A stretch of DNA of 64,000 bases from NCBI GenBank assembly GCA_032027145.1, contig JAVSMP010000001.1, positions 496,001 to 560,000 on the forward strand, written 5' to 3'. This DNA comes from Ignavibacterium sp. (GTDB lineage Bacteria > Bacteroidota > Ignavibacteria > Ignavibacteriales > Ignavibacteriaceae). The translations under genes were made by a program, and so were the position numbers. Below the pieces are notes generated by a model that had not been told where the DNA came from, ran no database searches, and was given only the letters and a program-made list of their open reading frames with translations. Position 1 is the first letter of the stretch; the number at the start of each line of letters is the position of its first letter. Positions 49,600 to 57,254 of the stretch are shown here, in pieces.

Positions 49600-50847
49600 C
49601 TATTCTTCTTCTTCGAACTGAGATTTAATTAATTCGAGTATCTCTTCTATCTTTTCGTCATCAAACTCTTCGATTTCTTTTAATTTTTCGGGACCGGCGG
49701 TTAATACTTCAATAGCAGTATCATATCTATGATTAATCAGAATCTCATAAACATCGGCGCCAAGTTCTTCTTTAAGATCAATAAGTTCGATATCCTCTTC
49801 ATATTCTTCAAATGGTTTTTCTTCGCGCAATATTTCAATATCATATCCTGTCAGCTTCATTGCAAGTCGGATGTTAACTCCATTTCTTCCTACAATTAAA
49901 GAAACCTGGTCACTATCAGCAGTAACAATTGCTTTTCTTTCATCTTCATATAGTTCTATTTTTTTAAGCTTTGCAGGAGCCAAAGCTTTTTGAATAAAAA
50001 CAATCGGATCATCAGAATAGCTGACAACATCAATATTTTCATTATTTAACTCACGAACTATCGCATGAATTCTTACACCTTTCATTCCAACACATGCACC
50101 AACTGCATCAATTCTCTGATCCTGAGATTCAACAGCAATCTTAGCTCTTTCTCCGGGTTCACGGGCAATTGATTTTATTTCTATTATTCCATCATAAATT
50201 TCCGGAATTTCAATTTCAAACAATCTTCTTAAGAACATATTATCAGCTCTTGAGATTACAATAACAGGTCCGCTGTTGCCTTTTTTAACTTCCTTAACTA
50301 TTGCTCTTATCGTTTCTCCTTTTTTATATTTTTCAAAAGGAATCTGTTCATTCCGAGGAAGCATCAATTCATTTTTATTATGATTAACCAGGATGTCATT
50401 TTTCCTTATCTGATAAATATCTCCGACAACAATTTCACCGAGTAATTCATTGTATTCATTATAAATAATTTCTTTTTCCAATTCACGGATTTTCTGATTT
50501 AAGCTTTGTTTAGCAAGAACAACCAATCTTCTTCCAAGCGAAGCAAGTTCAATCTTCTCAACATATTCTTCGCCAACTTCCAGCTCATCTTCATTGCCTC
50601 TTTTATTTACTTCATCAATTCCTATCTGTGTATTAGGGTCTTCCACAACTTCAACTATTTCACGTTCGAGAAAAATTTCTATATCGCCACGGTCCATATT
50701 TACAACAACATCAAATTTTGCTTCATCTCCGAATTTTTTTCTTACAAGCAAACCAAAAATTTCCTCGAGAATACCACCGAGTACATCTCTATCAATGCCT
50801 TTTTCTTTTACCATTTGGGCAAAAGATTCGACAATCTCACTATTCAT
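49600..50847 (-). CDS. nusA: Transcription termination/antitermination protein NusA
   Basis: A 415-residue factor with the N-terminal polymerase-binding domain (residues ~1-125), an S1 domain (GEIVVGDIYQIRKNDILV), then KH domains carrying ACVGMKGVRIHAIVRELN and SLIVGRNGVNIRLAMKLTG, and a short acidic C-terminal helix-hairpin-helix tail (EEFDDEKIEEILELIKSQ). It increases pausing and intrinsic termination and takes part in antitermination. The ATG is preceded by a strong AGAGGAGA site. Confidence 0.96.
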   Translation of the reverse strand: MNSEIVESFAQMVKEKGIDRDVLGGILEEIFGLLVRKKFGDEAKFDVVVNMDRGDIEIFLEREIVEVVEDPNTQIGIDEVNKRGNEDELEVGEEYVEKIELASLGRRLVVLAKQSLNQKIRELEKEIIYNEYNELLGEIVVGDIYQIRKNDILVNHNKNELMLPRNEQIPFEKYKKGETIRAIVKEVKKGNSGPVIVISRADNMFLRRLFEIEIPEIYDGIIEIKSIAREPGERAKIAVESQDQRIDAVGACVGMKGVRIHAIVRELNNENIDVVSYSDDPIVFIQKALAPAKLKKIELYEDERKAIVTADSDQVSLIVGRNGVNIRLAMKLTGYDIEILREEKPFEEYEEDIELIDLKEELGADVYEILINHRYDTAIEVLTAGPEKLKEIEEFDDEKIEEILELIKSQFEEEE

Positions 50848-50863
50848 TTATTATCTCCTCTTA

Positions 50864-51319
50864 CTAAGAAAAACTAATTAATACTTTAGCTTCAATAATC
50901 TGATTAAACTTAATTAAAATATTTTTTTCTTTTGTCTGAAAAGTTAATTCATCTTTTTCAGCTGAGATTAACTTTCCGGCAAACTTTGCTTCTGAATCCG
51001 CTGTTTTATAAACTATCTCAAAATTTCTGTTAATGTGTTTAGGGTATTGTTGTAAGAATTTTAGTGGTCTATCAACCCCAGGAGATGAGACTTCCAGTCT
51101 GTAAGATTCCTTGATTAAATTTTCTGACTCTATAATTTCATTCAATTCGCGGCTCATCCCTGCAAGATCATCGGCGCTCACATTTTTTCCGGCATCAACA
51201 AAAACTTCCAAAATTCTCTTTCTGCTATCACCCCTTATTATAACATCGATAACAAAATAGCCAAGCTTTTCAGCGATTTTGTTTGAAATTTCAACAATAT
51301 TTTCTTTTAATTTATCCAT
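50864..51319 (-). CDS. rimP: Ribosome maturation factor RimP
   Basis: I start at the ATG at 51319 (MDKLKENIVEISNKIAEKL); the longer frame opens with TTG inside the terminator-like hairpin and is unlikely. The ~151-residue factor helps 30S assembly. The N-terminal domain has GYFVIDVIIRGDSRKRILEV and the middle YRLEVSSPGVDRPLKFLQQY, the RimP signature. There is no Shine-Dalgarno directly before the ATG. It heads rimP-nusA-infB-rbfA-truB. Confidence 0.92.
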   Translation of the reverse strand: MDKLKENIVEISNKIAEKLGYFVIDVIIRGDSRKRILEVFVDAGKNVSADDLAGMSRELNEIIESENLIKESYRLEVSSPGVDRPLKFLQQYPKHINRNFEIVYKTADSEAKFAGKLISAEKDELTFQTKEKNILIKFNQIIEAKVLISFS

Positions 51320-51326
51320 ATTAACA

Positions 51327-51349
51327 AAAAACGCCCTCAATGGGGCGAA
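51327..51349 (-). terminator. Terminator-like hairpin in the rimP leader (candidate attenuator)
   Basis: On the minus strand CGCCC-CATTGA-GGGCG is followed directly by TTTTTT and ends about 8 bases before the rimP ATG. A 5-bp all-GC stem plus a T6 run is the shape of an intrinsic terminator. The -7 promoter element lies just upstream, so the transcript would begin with this hairpin. Coordinates may be off by one base. Confidence 0.6.
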
Positions 51350-51358
51350 TCAGCAGGT

Positions 51359-51390
51359 CAAAAATATGATTAATTATTATGATAACCAAA
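51359..51390 (-). promoter_or_regulatory. Bacteroidota-type promoter for rimP-nusA-infB
   Basis: The minus strand has TTTG at about 51387-51390, a 20-base spacer and TATTTTTG at about 51359-51366. This matches the consensus TTTG - about 19 bases - TAnnTTTG, including both elements and near-ideal spacing. The transcript should start roughly 7-8 bases further on, immediately before the hairpin. Confidence 0.6.
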
Positions 51391-51481
51391 AAAAAGTTTG
51401 GATTGAAAAAGCTAAAATTTGCGGCTTTTAGCTGAAACTGTACCTAAACTATCTACAAATTTATTTCTTCTAAAGTTAGGG

Positions 51482-52108
51482 TTACTTTAAAACTATCATC
51501 TTTTTTGTTGATATAAATGAACCAGCCTGTAAACGATAGATATAAACTCCGCTTGCAAGGTTTGATGCATCCCAGCTTACTTCATAATATCCCGGCTCTT
51601 GTTTTTCGTTTACAAGTGTTGCTGCTTCACTGCCGAGTATGCCATAAACTTTTAAGCTAACTTCTGAGAGGCTGGATACCTGATACCGGATTCTGGTTGT
51701 TGGATTAAATGGATTTGGATAGTTCTGCTCAAGCTTAAATTCTTTTGGACCAGTATAACTGAAGATAAAACTTTTCATCATCATCAGTCCGTTTGAATCT
51801 GATATCATAAAATCAATTGTATCTTTTTTATTGATTGGTGCGTTTCTGTTTACATCAAATGTAAAGATTGCATTTGCCTCCGCCTTAGCTTCAATCAAAT
51901 CTATAGTCTGTGCTTCAGTACTGAAATTTAGATACGAAGATTTTCTAGTCAGGATTATTTCAACATCGTTCACAGGAGTTTCTTCCGAAACATTCGCAAC
52001 CGTCAAATTTATTTTATTACCTTTCGTTCCCGGTTGAACTTCGTAAATAGTTTGTGCGAATGAATAATATGTTATTGCCGATGCGATAATTAAAATTTTT
52101 ATTAGCAT
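51482..52108 (-). CDS. Small secreted protein with T9SS C-terminal sorting domain
   Basis: A 208-residue protein: signal peptide (LIKILIIASAITYYSFAQ), a ~95-residue Ig-like/cohesin-like beta region (NKINLTVANVSEETPVNDVE, ANAIFTFDVNRNAPINKKD) and a complete type A T9SS tail (LEQNYPNPFNPTTRIRY, LKVYGILGSEAATLVNE, LASGVYIYRL, KKMIVLK). It should be exported by Sec and then moved to the surface by the type IX system. The cargo part has no recognisable activity. It marks the shift from the core cluster to the accessory region. Confidence 0.83.
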   Translation of the reverse strand: MLIKILIIASAITYYSFAQTIYEVQPGTKGNKINLTVANVSEETPVNDVEIILTRKSSYLNFSTEAQTIDLIEAKAEANAIFTFDVNRNAPINKKDTIDFMISDSNGLMMMKSFIFSYTGPKEFKLEQNYPNPFNPTTRIRYQVSSLSEVSLKVYGILGSEAATLVNEKQEPGYYEVSWDASNLASGVYIYRLQAGSFISTKKMIVLK

Positions 52109-52130
52109 TTTTTACCTCTGCATCTATATC

Positions 52131-52197
52131 GTCCCTGACGGGACTTTTATTCTTTTATTCTTTTCTGTTTCTATAAATATTTTACTCCTAACGGAGT
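52131..52197. repeat. Two short perfect hairpins, intergenic repeat type
   Basis: GTCCCTGACGGGAC (52131-52144) and ACTCCTAACGGAGT (52184-52197) are each perfect 5-bp stems with 4-nt loops. They are about 40 bp apart between two secreted-protein genes. No T-run follows either on the minus strand. The regular CCCTGACGGG/TCCTAACGGA pattern suggests a dispersed repeat family. Confidence 0.55.
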
Positions 52198-52243
52198 TTA
52201 TTATTTCTTTTTGCTTATTGCCTACTGATTACTGCCTGCTGTT

Positions 52244-54223
52244 CTACGGAACATTTAACTGAATCTCAACCAAATTATTTACAGAAATGTCCTGCTGTTT
52301 ATCCTGACTTACACTTCCGGATGTTGCTCTGAAGTTCAGGCTTTTTGGCAGAAGTTCTTTTGTTGTTTCTCCATTTGTATTCGTTAGACCAATATCTCTC
52401 CACGCACCTGAATAATATTTTGTGCCTGCACCTGACAACGCCTGTCCATTAGTCTTCGTTACTTTGACTGTGCATAGAACTGTTGAAAATGTTACTGTAC
52501 TGTTTGTGCTTATGTCCTGCTGTTTGTCAAGCGGTGCATACTCGTAAGTCATTCTAAAGCTGTAATTGATTGGTAGAAGTTCTTTGTTTGCAACTCCGTT
52601 TTGTGTTGTTCCGAATGTTCTCCACGCACCTGCATAATATTGAACTGTTCCTTGATCTATTAAATTACCTGAACTGTTACGCAGCTCTACCGAAGCATTA
52701 ACTGTATGAAAAGTGTATGTGTTGTTATGTGCAGTAATGTTATGCACAGTCTGGTTTGCATACTCGTAGAACATTCTGATGCTTACTGTTGGTTTTGTTG
52801 TTATTACTGTAAATGTTCCGTCTCCATTGTTTACTGCATCTTTCCATCCGCTTGTGGCGGATTCATAATACATTACATTGCTTGCTGGTATTTGGTTACC
52901 CAAACTGTTTTTTAGGTTTACAAGTAAGTTGGGATTATTAGCTTGGGTTACACTAAACTGCAAAGTGTCTGAAATTGAGTATCTATCTTTTACCCAAACA
53001 GGGAAAGTGCCAAGTGAAGAAACATCTGAGGATAAAATTTCAGCAACTATTACGCTATCCGAAATAAATGTTGTTGTCTTTGGTTGTCCGTTAAAATAAA
53101 CTGTTGAAACCGTATCAAATCCTTTTCCATTAACGGTTAAAGTAAACGAGTTTGAATTTATATTAACTGAATTTGGATTTAAAATTGTTAAATCTAAAAC
53201 ATTAAAAATGGAATCCATATCTAAATTCCATACTTGCCGAGTGGGAAGTTCTATATCTTTAACATAATAAACGTTGTTTGGGTAGTTCTCAAAACACATA
53301 ACCTGACCATCTGGTGGCAGTTGAATTGTTTTTTTCAATTCACCGTTTGTCATATTATATATTTCAATTTTACCTGTATAAGTATGACCTAAACTATCAG
53401 GATTGACTTGACTGTTAAATAAAAGTAAATAATTACCTTCATTTGCCACGTATCCATAAGCCCAACTTTCGCTGTTACTACGTATGATAGGAATAGAAAG
53501 TGAATCTTTATCAAGAAAATAGATTTGATAGTAGCTAAGAGAAGTTGGTAATGAAAAAAGAGACTCAATAATAGATAAACCATTTCTTACAAAACTAAAA
53601 TAGAAATCATCAGCTCCTGGATATGAAATTTCATCAATATATTTTGTTGAAATAATTTGTTTAGTTAAAAAAGAATAGGAGGCGATTTTTGGCTTAAGTA
53701 GAATACTATCACCCTTTATTAAATACATCATGTTACCTGTTCCTGAAAAATTAATGTCCTTATCTACAGCACAGTCCCAATGAATATCATAAGGGATAGT
53801 ATCTGTGATTAACAAGGAAGCAGGATCAATCAAAACCATTTTAAAACTCAAGCTATCAGAATACTTAGCAACCAGTTTGTTAATGGCGCTGGTAAAAGAA
53901 AATTTCCGCAAGTCTTCACAGTATTTAGTGATCATATTTTTATGATTTAAGTTATTTGAGTTCACAATGAATAACTCAAAATTTTCCTCATAAGCCAACC
54001 AATTGCCACTTTCATCAGATGATACCCATTCCATATCGTAAACATTTGTCATTAAGGTTTCTACTTCAGCCGAATTGTTCATATTTATACGATAAATATC
54101 ACCCGTACCATGATGTCCAAACGGAAATGGTTTATAAACTGAGACATAGTAATAAGGTTGAGCATTAAGAATTGAAATTGTTGAAATAAAAAATAGAATT
54201 ATAAAATATTTTATCTTAAACAT
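52244..54223 (-). CDS. Secreted propeller-TIG protein with three tandem C-terminal modules (copy A)
   Basis: A 659-residue protein with signal peptide (FKIKYFIILFFISTISILNAQ). Residues ~22-345 look like a WD/PD40-type beta-propeller (GDIYRINMNNSAEVETLM, GKIEIYNMTNGELKKTIQL). Residues ~350-430 form an IPT/TIG-like fold (LTVNGKGFDTVSTVYFNG). The last ~225 residues are three related ~75-residue modules, most clearly seen as YYAGAWRTFG and YYSGAWRDIGLT, KELLP, and DKQQDIS. It has no NPFNP T9SS tail, so surface anchoring is not evident. The final ~293 residues are nearly identical to the gene at 62144. It lies 38 bp after the interrupted lysozyme-like gene. Confidence 0.75.
   Translation of the reverse strand: MFKIKYFIILFFISTISILNAQPYYYVSVYKPFPFGHHGTGDIYRINMNNSAEVETLMTNVYDMEWVSSDESGNWLAYEENFELFIVNSNNLNHKNMITKYCEDLRKFSFTSAINKLVAKYSDSLSFKMVLIDPASLLITDTIPYDIHWDCAVDKDINFSGTGNMMYLIKGDSILLKPKIASYSFLTKQIISTKYIDEISYPGADDFYFSFVRNGLSIIESLFSLPTSLSYYQIYFLDKDSLSIPIIRSNSESWAYGYVANEGNYLLLFNSQVNPDSLGHTYTGKIEIYNMTNGELKKTIQLPPDGQVMCFENYPNNVYYVKDIELPTRQVWNLDMDSIFNVLDLTILNPNSVNINSNSFTLTVNGKGFDTVSTVYFNGQPKTTTFISDSVIVAEILSSDVSSLGTFPVWVKDRYSISDTLQFSVTQANNPNLLVNLKNSLGNQIPASNVMYYESATSGWKDAVNNGDGTFTVITTKPTVSIRMFYEYANQTVHNITAHNNTYTFHTVNASVELRNSSGNLIDQGTVQYYAGAWRTFGTTQNGVANKELLPINYSFRMTYEYAPLDKQQDISTNSTVTFSTVLCTVKVTKTNGQALSGAGTKYYSGAWRDIGLTNTNGETTKELLPKSLNFRATSGSVSQDKQQDISVNNLVEIQLNVP
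52260..53140 (-). repeat. Direct repeat A, 881 bp (pair with 62154-63034)
   Basis: This segment aligns with 62154-63034 without a gap (constant offset 9894). From about 52690 to 53140 I find no difference between the two copies, while the lower part has about twenty substitutions. It ends sharply at 53140, inside the coding region just before the TIG-like domain. Confidence 0.85.
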
Positions 54224-55114
54224 TGTTTTTTCCTTTTGTAAAACTCTTTAATTTTTTAAACTTATTCACATTTTGAAAAACCAAAGCGAACACAAAAATC
54301 ATCTCCATACGTGCGGTGCTTAGGATTTATAACCCAATTACCTTTTTCACCCTTCTTTCCAGGTGTGTAGTCCATATAGTATTGTCCACCTTTGTATCTT
54401 TGTGCAAGCCATATTAGAAACTCTTTTCTATTTAAGTTTGGGATTTCAATTCCCTTATTATGAAATCTTTCTTTTATTTCATAAAAGCCACCTCCCAAAC
54501 CATCTCTTTTTAGTTGGCTAAACTTTTCACTCCATAAATGATGTATTCCTGCATTAATATTAGTTTTCCAATTCCAAATAACACTGAGTGAAGGCTCAGA
54601 TACGCTTAGTTGACAAAGCCCCCAATCATGAGGATTTGGATTCATATTTGGATAATAATAATCATCTGAATTGTAAGGGTACGGTAAATATCTTTCTTCA
54701 AGGAATTGGAAATAAAAACTTTCCTTATCAATAATTACTTGCATTTGTTTTCTTTGGTCTTGAAGTGTAACCGGTTCACTTAATGGTAAATCAATTGGCT
54801 GTGGGAATTCGTGAGCATTGATATAATCCTTAACCATTTGTTCATTGTTGTCTCCATTGCTTCCAAGTATTTTCATCCCAGTTATTTTTTTCGTAATTGG
54901 TTTTACTAATTGATTGAGGTTGTCATAATAAAAGAATTCATTTATTGTCAGTGTTATCTCATCACCGCCAATAATTGTATTATCATTATCTGGTATCGGT
55001 AAATCTGTTCCATCCGGTTCAGAACTAATCTTTCTGTTATGAAATTTATGACTAAATGTTTTATCAGGTGATTGCTCTTTGCTTACCCACTTTACTTCTA
55101 AATCCCAATCAATT

Positions 55115-55119
55115 GTGTA
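55115..55119. repeat. Target-site duplication GTGTA, left copy
   Basis: GTGTA directly abuts the left IS end and is repeated at 56520-56524. A 5-bp duplication is within the range found for IS3-family insertions (commonly 3-5 bp). Confidence 0.8.
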
Positions 55120-55147
55120 TGTAACGCTTCAGAAGGAAATGGAATTT
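55120..55147 (+). repeat. IS3 left terminal inverted repeat
   Basis: The 28 bases starting TGTAACGCTTCAG match the complement of the right end at 22 of 28 positions, including an 11-bp identical inner run (AAATGGAATTT). The TG start is typical of IS3-family ends. Confidence 0.8.
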
Positions 55148-55186
55148 TATAATTTTGTGTAATGTAAAAATAGAAAGGAAATTCTA

Positions 55187-55513
55187 ATGTCCGAAACAAA
55201 AAGAGAAAGAAAACATTACTCCCCGGATCAGAAAGTTCTTATCCTTAGAGAACTTCTTGAAAACAATCTTCCCATCAGCCAGCTTGCTGAAAAGTACCAG
55301 GTTCACCCTAACGACATCTATAACTGGAAGAAAAAACTCTTTGAATATGCTAAAGATATTTTTCAGAGTAAATCAGTTAATCAGAAACAAACCTCCCTGG
55401 AACAGAAAAAGATTGAAAAGCTTCAGTCTAAATTAAGAGATCGTGAGGAGGCGATAGCCTTTCTGCTTAAAGAAAACATCGAAATAAAAAAAAGTATAGA
55501 TGGGGAGATATGA
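55187..55513 (+). CDS. IS3-family transposase OrfA
   Basis: A 108-residue protein with a helix-turn-helix (YSPDQKVLILRELLENNLP, AEKYQVHPNDIYNWKKKLFE) that binds the IS ends, followed by a leucine-zipper-like coiled coil (KIEKLQSKLRDREEAIAFLL). An AAAGGAAAT ribosome-binding site precedes the ATG. Near its end lies an eight-A run (about 55486-55493) at which a -1 slip would fuse it to OrfB, the usual way IS3 elements make OrfAB transposase. Confidence 0.88.
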   Translation: MSETKRERKHYSPDQKVLILRELLENNLPISQLAEKYQVHPNDIYNWKKKLFEYAKDIFQSKSVNQKQTSLEQKKIEKLQSKLRDREEAIAFLLKENIEIKKSIDGEI

Positions 55514-56469
55514 ACAGAAAGTGGGTTGAACCTGACGTAAGAGATAATGTTGTGGAGTTTGTAAACTTCATAAGACTCAAGACTGATATTCCGCTTAAAG
55601 GCATCACTCCTCTTTTAGGCATTAGTTCCAGTAAATATTATTCCTGGATTGAGAGGAAAGGAGTAAAAAATAACCATAACGGAAAGACTTCCAAGGAACA
55701 TTGGTGCCTGGACTGGGAGAAGAAAGCCATTATTGTCTATGCTAAAGTTCATCCCGTAGAAGGTTACAGACGCCTTACTTACAAGATGATTGATGATAAT
55801 GTTGTTGCTGTTTCGCCTGCTACTACTTACAGAATACTTAAAGCTGCCGGCTTACTTAACAGGTGGAATAAAGTTAAAAGATCTTCTAAAGGAGGTGGCT
55901 TTGATCAGCCAACAGCTCCTCACCAGCACTGGCATACCGATATTAAGTATGTTAACTATCACGGAACTTTTCTGTTTCTTATTTCTGTTATTGATGGTTA
56001 CTCACGATATATAGTTCATCACGAACTAAGACGAAGTATGCAACAGTTTGATGTTCAGTTAACCTTGCAGAGAGCTTTAGAGAAGTACCCCGGCACAAAG
56101 CCAAGAATCATTTCAGATAATGGTCCTCAGTTTATTTCCAAAGACTTTGCTGAATATCTGAAGCTTCTAGGACTTCAGCATATAAGAACCTCTGTTGCTT
56201 ATCCTCAGAGTAATGGCAAGATCGAACGATACCATAGAACTATTCATCAGGACTGCTTAATGAAAACCTCTTTAATCAATCTTGATGATGCACGCAAACA
56301 GATTTCATCTTATATTGATTACTACAATACTAAAAGACTTCACAGTTCGTTGTTTTATTTAACACCTGAAGATTTTCTTATTGACAGAGTTGAAGAAAAG
56401 CTGAAAGTAAGAGAACGAAAACTTAAAGAAGCTAAACTGAAAAGAATTGAGGTTAGATATGCAAGCTAA
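55510..56469 (+). CDS. IS3-family transposase OrfB (DDE integrase core)
   Basis: A 319-residue transposase subunit. It has an N-terminal helical part (YRRLTYKMIDDNVVAVSPAT) and an rve-type catalytic core: first Asp in HWHTDIKYVNYHG, second Asp in RIISDNGPQFISKDF, and Glu in NGKIERYHRTIHQDC. The ATG overlaps the orfA stop by 4 bp (ATGA) in the -1 frame, and the -1 frame is open back through the A8 run. It should be active as far as sequence shows. Confidence 0.92.
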   Translation: MNRKWVEPDVRDNVVEFVNFIRLKTDIPLKGITPLLGISSSKYYSWIERKGVKNNHNGKTSKEHWCLDWEKKAIIVYAKVHPVEGYRRLTYKMIDDNVVAVSPATTYRILKAAGLLNRWNKVKRSSKGGGFDQPTAPHQHWHTDIKYVNYHGTFLFLISVIDGYSRYIVHHELRRSMQQFDVQLTLQRALEKYPGTKPRIISDNGPQFISKDFAEYLKLLGLQHIRTSVAYPQSNGKIERYHRTIHQDCLMKTSLINLDDARKQISSYIDYYNTKRLHSSLFYLTPEDFLIDRVEEKLKVRERKLKEAKLKRIEVRYAS

Positions 56470-56491
56470 TCTACCTTATTTAGTTAACACC

Positions 56492-56519
56492 AAATTCCAT
56501 TTTCCGCTGAACCAATACA
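56492..56519 (-). repeat. IS3 right terminal inverted repeat
   Basis: Complement of the left end (TGTATTGGTTCAGCGG as read on the minus strand), 22 of 28 identical. It ends at 56519, directly before GTGTA. Confidence 0.8.
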
Positions 56520-56524
56520 GTGTA
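56520..56524. repeat. Target-site duplication GTGTA, right copy
   Basis: Second copy of the pentamer that flanks the IS at 55115-55119. Removing one copy restores the reading frame of MIIET-1. Confidence 0.8.
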
Positions 56525-56650
56525 GACCCCTGCGTAATTTTTTGGTGTTAACCAGATTGTTAAGAGTTTAGGCATTTCAGGCACTGTATTTATATGATTT
56601 GTAATCTGATCCCAAGCTATTGTAAATGGTTCACCCACCACCACATTACC

Positions 56651-57254
56651 ATCGCCCATATAATCTCTTTCAATCTCTCCGATAAAACAATAAGCTGATG
56701 TGTTTTCAACAACAGGTTTTTGCTGGTTAGTTGGATAATCTATTTTCGTTTCTATTATCATATTCCATATTGCTCAACTTTTGTGCAAAACAAAAACACT
56801 GAATCCTGAGTATTTAAAACTGAGATTTTTCTTGTTTGAAAATATTTACGGATAATTATACTCTTATTTACCGATATCTTGTTCTTGTTGTTATTTGAGA
56901 AAACTAAATTATTTTTTAGTTCTTAGAAAAATGGCACACGGATCGAACAGATTAAACTGATGTAAACAGATCAATCAATAATATGATAAGAAGTAGTCGC
57001 TACTTAACTAAATAAGATTAAGGCTTTGGCAATCTGTCTAAAATGTACTGAGCATTCCAGTAGAGAAACTTCCAGCCTTCTATTGTTACAAAACGAGGGT
57101 CTGTGTTTAGTGAGTCCTTATAAACATTATCCACTAAATCCTGAAATGCTTTTACCTGAACTCTGCAAGCAAGTGAATCTCCGTTTTGTAAGTTGGTTTT
57201 AGCTATGGTTAAAATGTTTTTTAGTTCGTTGGAGAAAGTTAAATCGCCGAGCCA
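56651..57254 (-). repeat. Cassette-flanking repeat, copy 1 (about 604 bp)
   Basis: This block consists of the constant N-terminal codons of MIIET-1, the 256-bp gap upstream of it and the last ~78 codons of the preceding FIMAH-tailed gene. It matches 59251-59854 along its length with scattered substitutions and one 2-bp indel, and ends sharply at the GCCA at 57251-57254. The gap has no gene of its own; its middle contains a remnant of the CACGGAT...GAACAGATTAAA repeat seen complete at 62054-62127. Confidence 0.82.

Larger units (their letters stand above)
55120..56519 (+). mobile_element. IS3-family insertion sequence (1400 bp)
   Basis: The element carries orfA and orfB, imperfect 28-bp terminal inverted repeats beginning TGTA, and is bordered by a GTGTA duplication. 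Both ORFs are intact. It has landed in the lysozyme-like MIIET-1 gene in the opposite orientation to that gene. The intact ends and perfect duplication suggest a recent insertion. Confidence 0.88.
54262..56761 (-). pseudogene. MIIET-1: lysozyme-like gene with constant N-terminus, interrupted by an IS3 element
   Basis: The 5' part (56761-56525) and 3' part (55119-54262) are separated by the IS. Deleting the IS and one copy of its GTGTA target duplication rejoins AGVYT with IDWDLEVKW in frame and gives a 364-codon gene. Residues 1-38 are the constant module shared with two neighbours (MIIETKIDYPTN, YCFIGEIERDYMGDG). Residues ~40-160 may be beta-rich. The C-terminal ~170 residues resemble a lysozyme/lytic transglycosylase fold: VIIDKESFYFQF with Glu212 as candidate catalytic acid, DWGLCQLS, and WNWKTNINAGIHHL. 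There is no signal peptide. As it stands the gene is broken; the 3' part keeps an internal ATG at 54876. Target and activity are inferred. Confidence 0.75.

Noticed and set aside
51320-51340. Seven-codon longer start for rimP (TTG)
   Set aside because: It would put the start codon inside the terminator-like hairpin; the ATG at 51319 matches the family start.
52706-53099. Two plus-strand ORFs repeated identically at 62600-62993
   Set aside because: They are identical only because the underlying direct repeat is identical; they are antisense shadows of the propeller-TIG genes.
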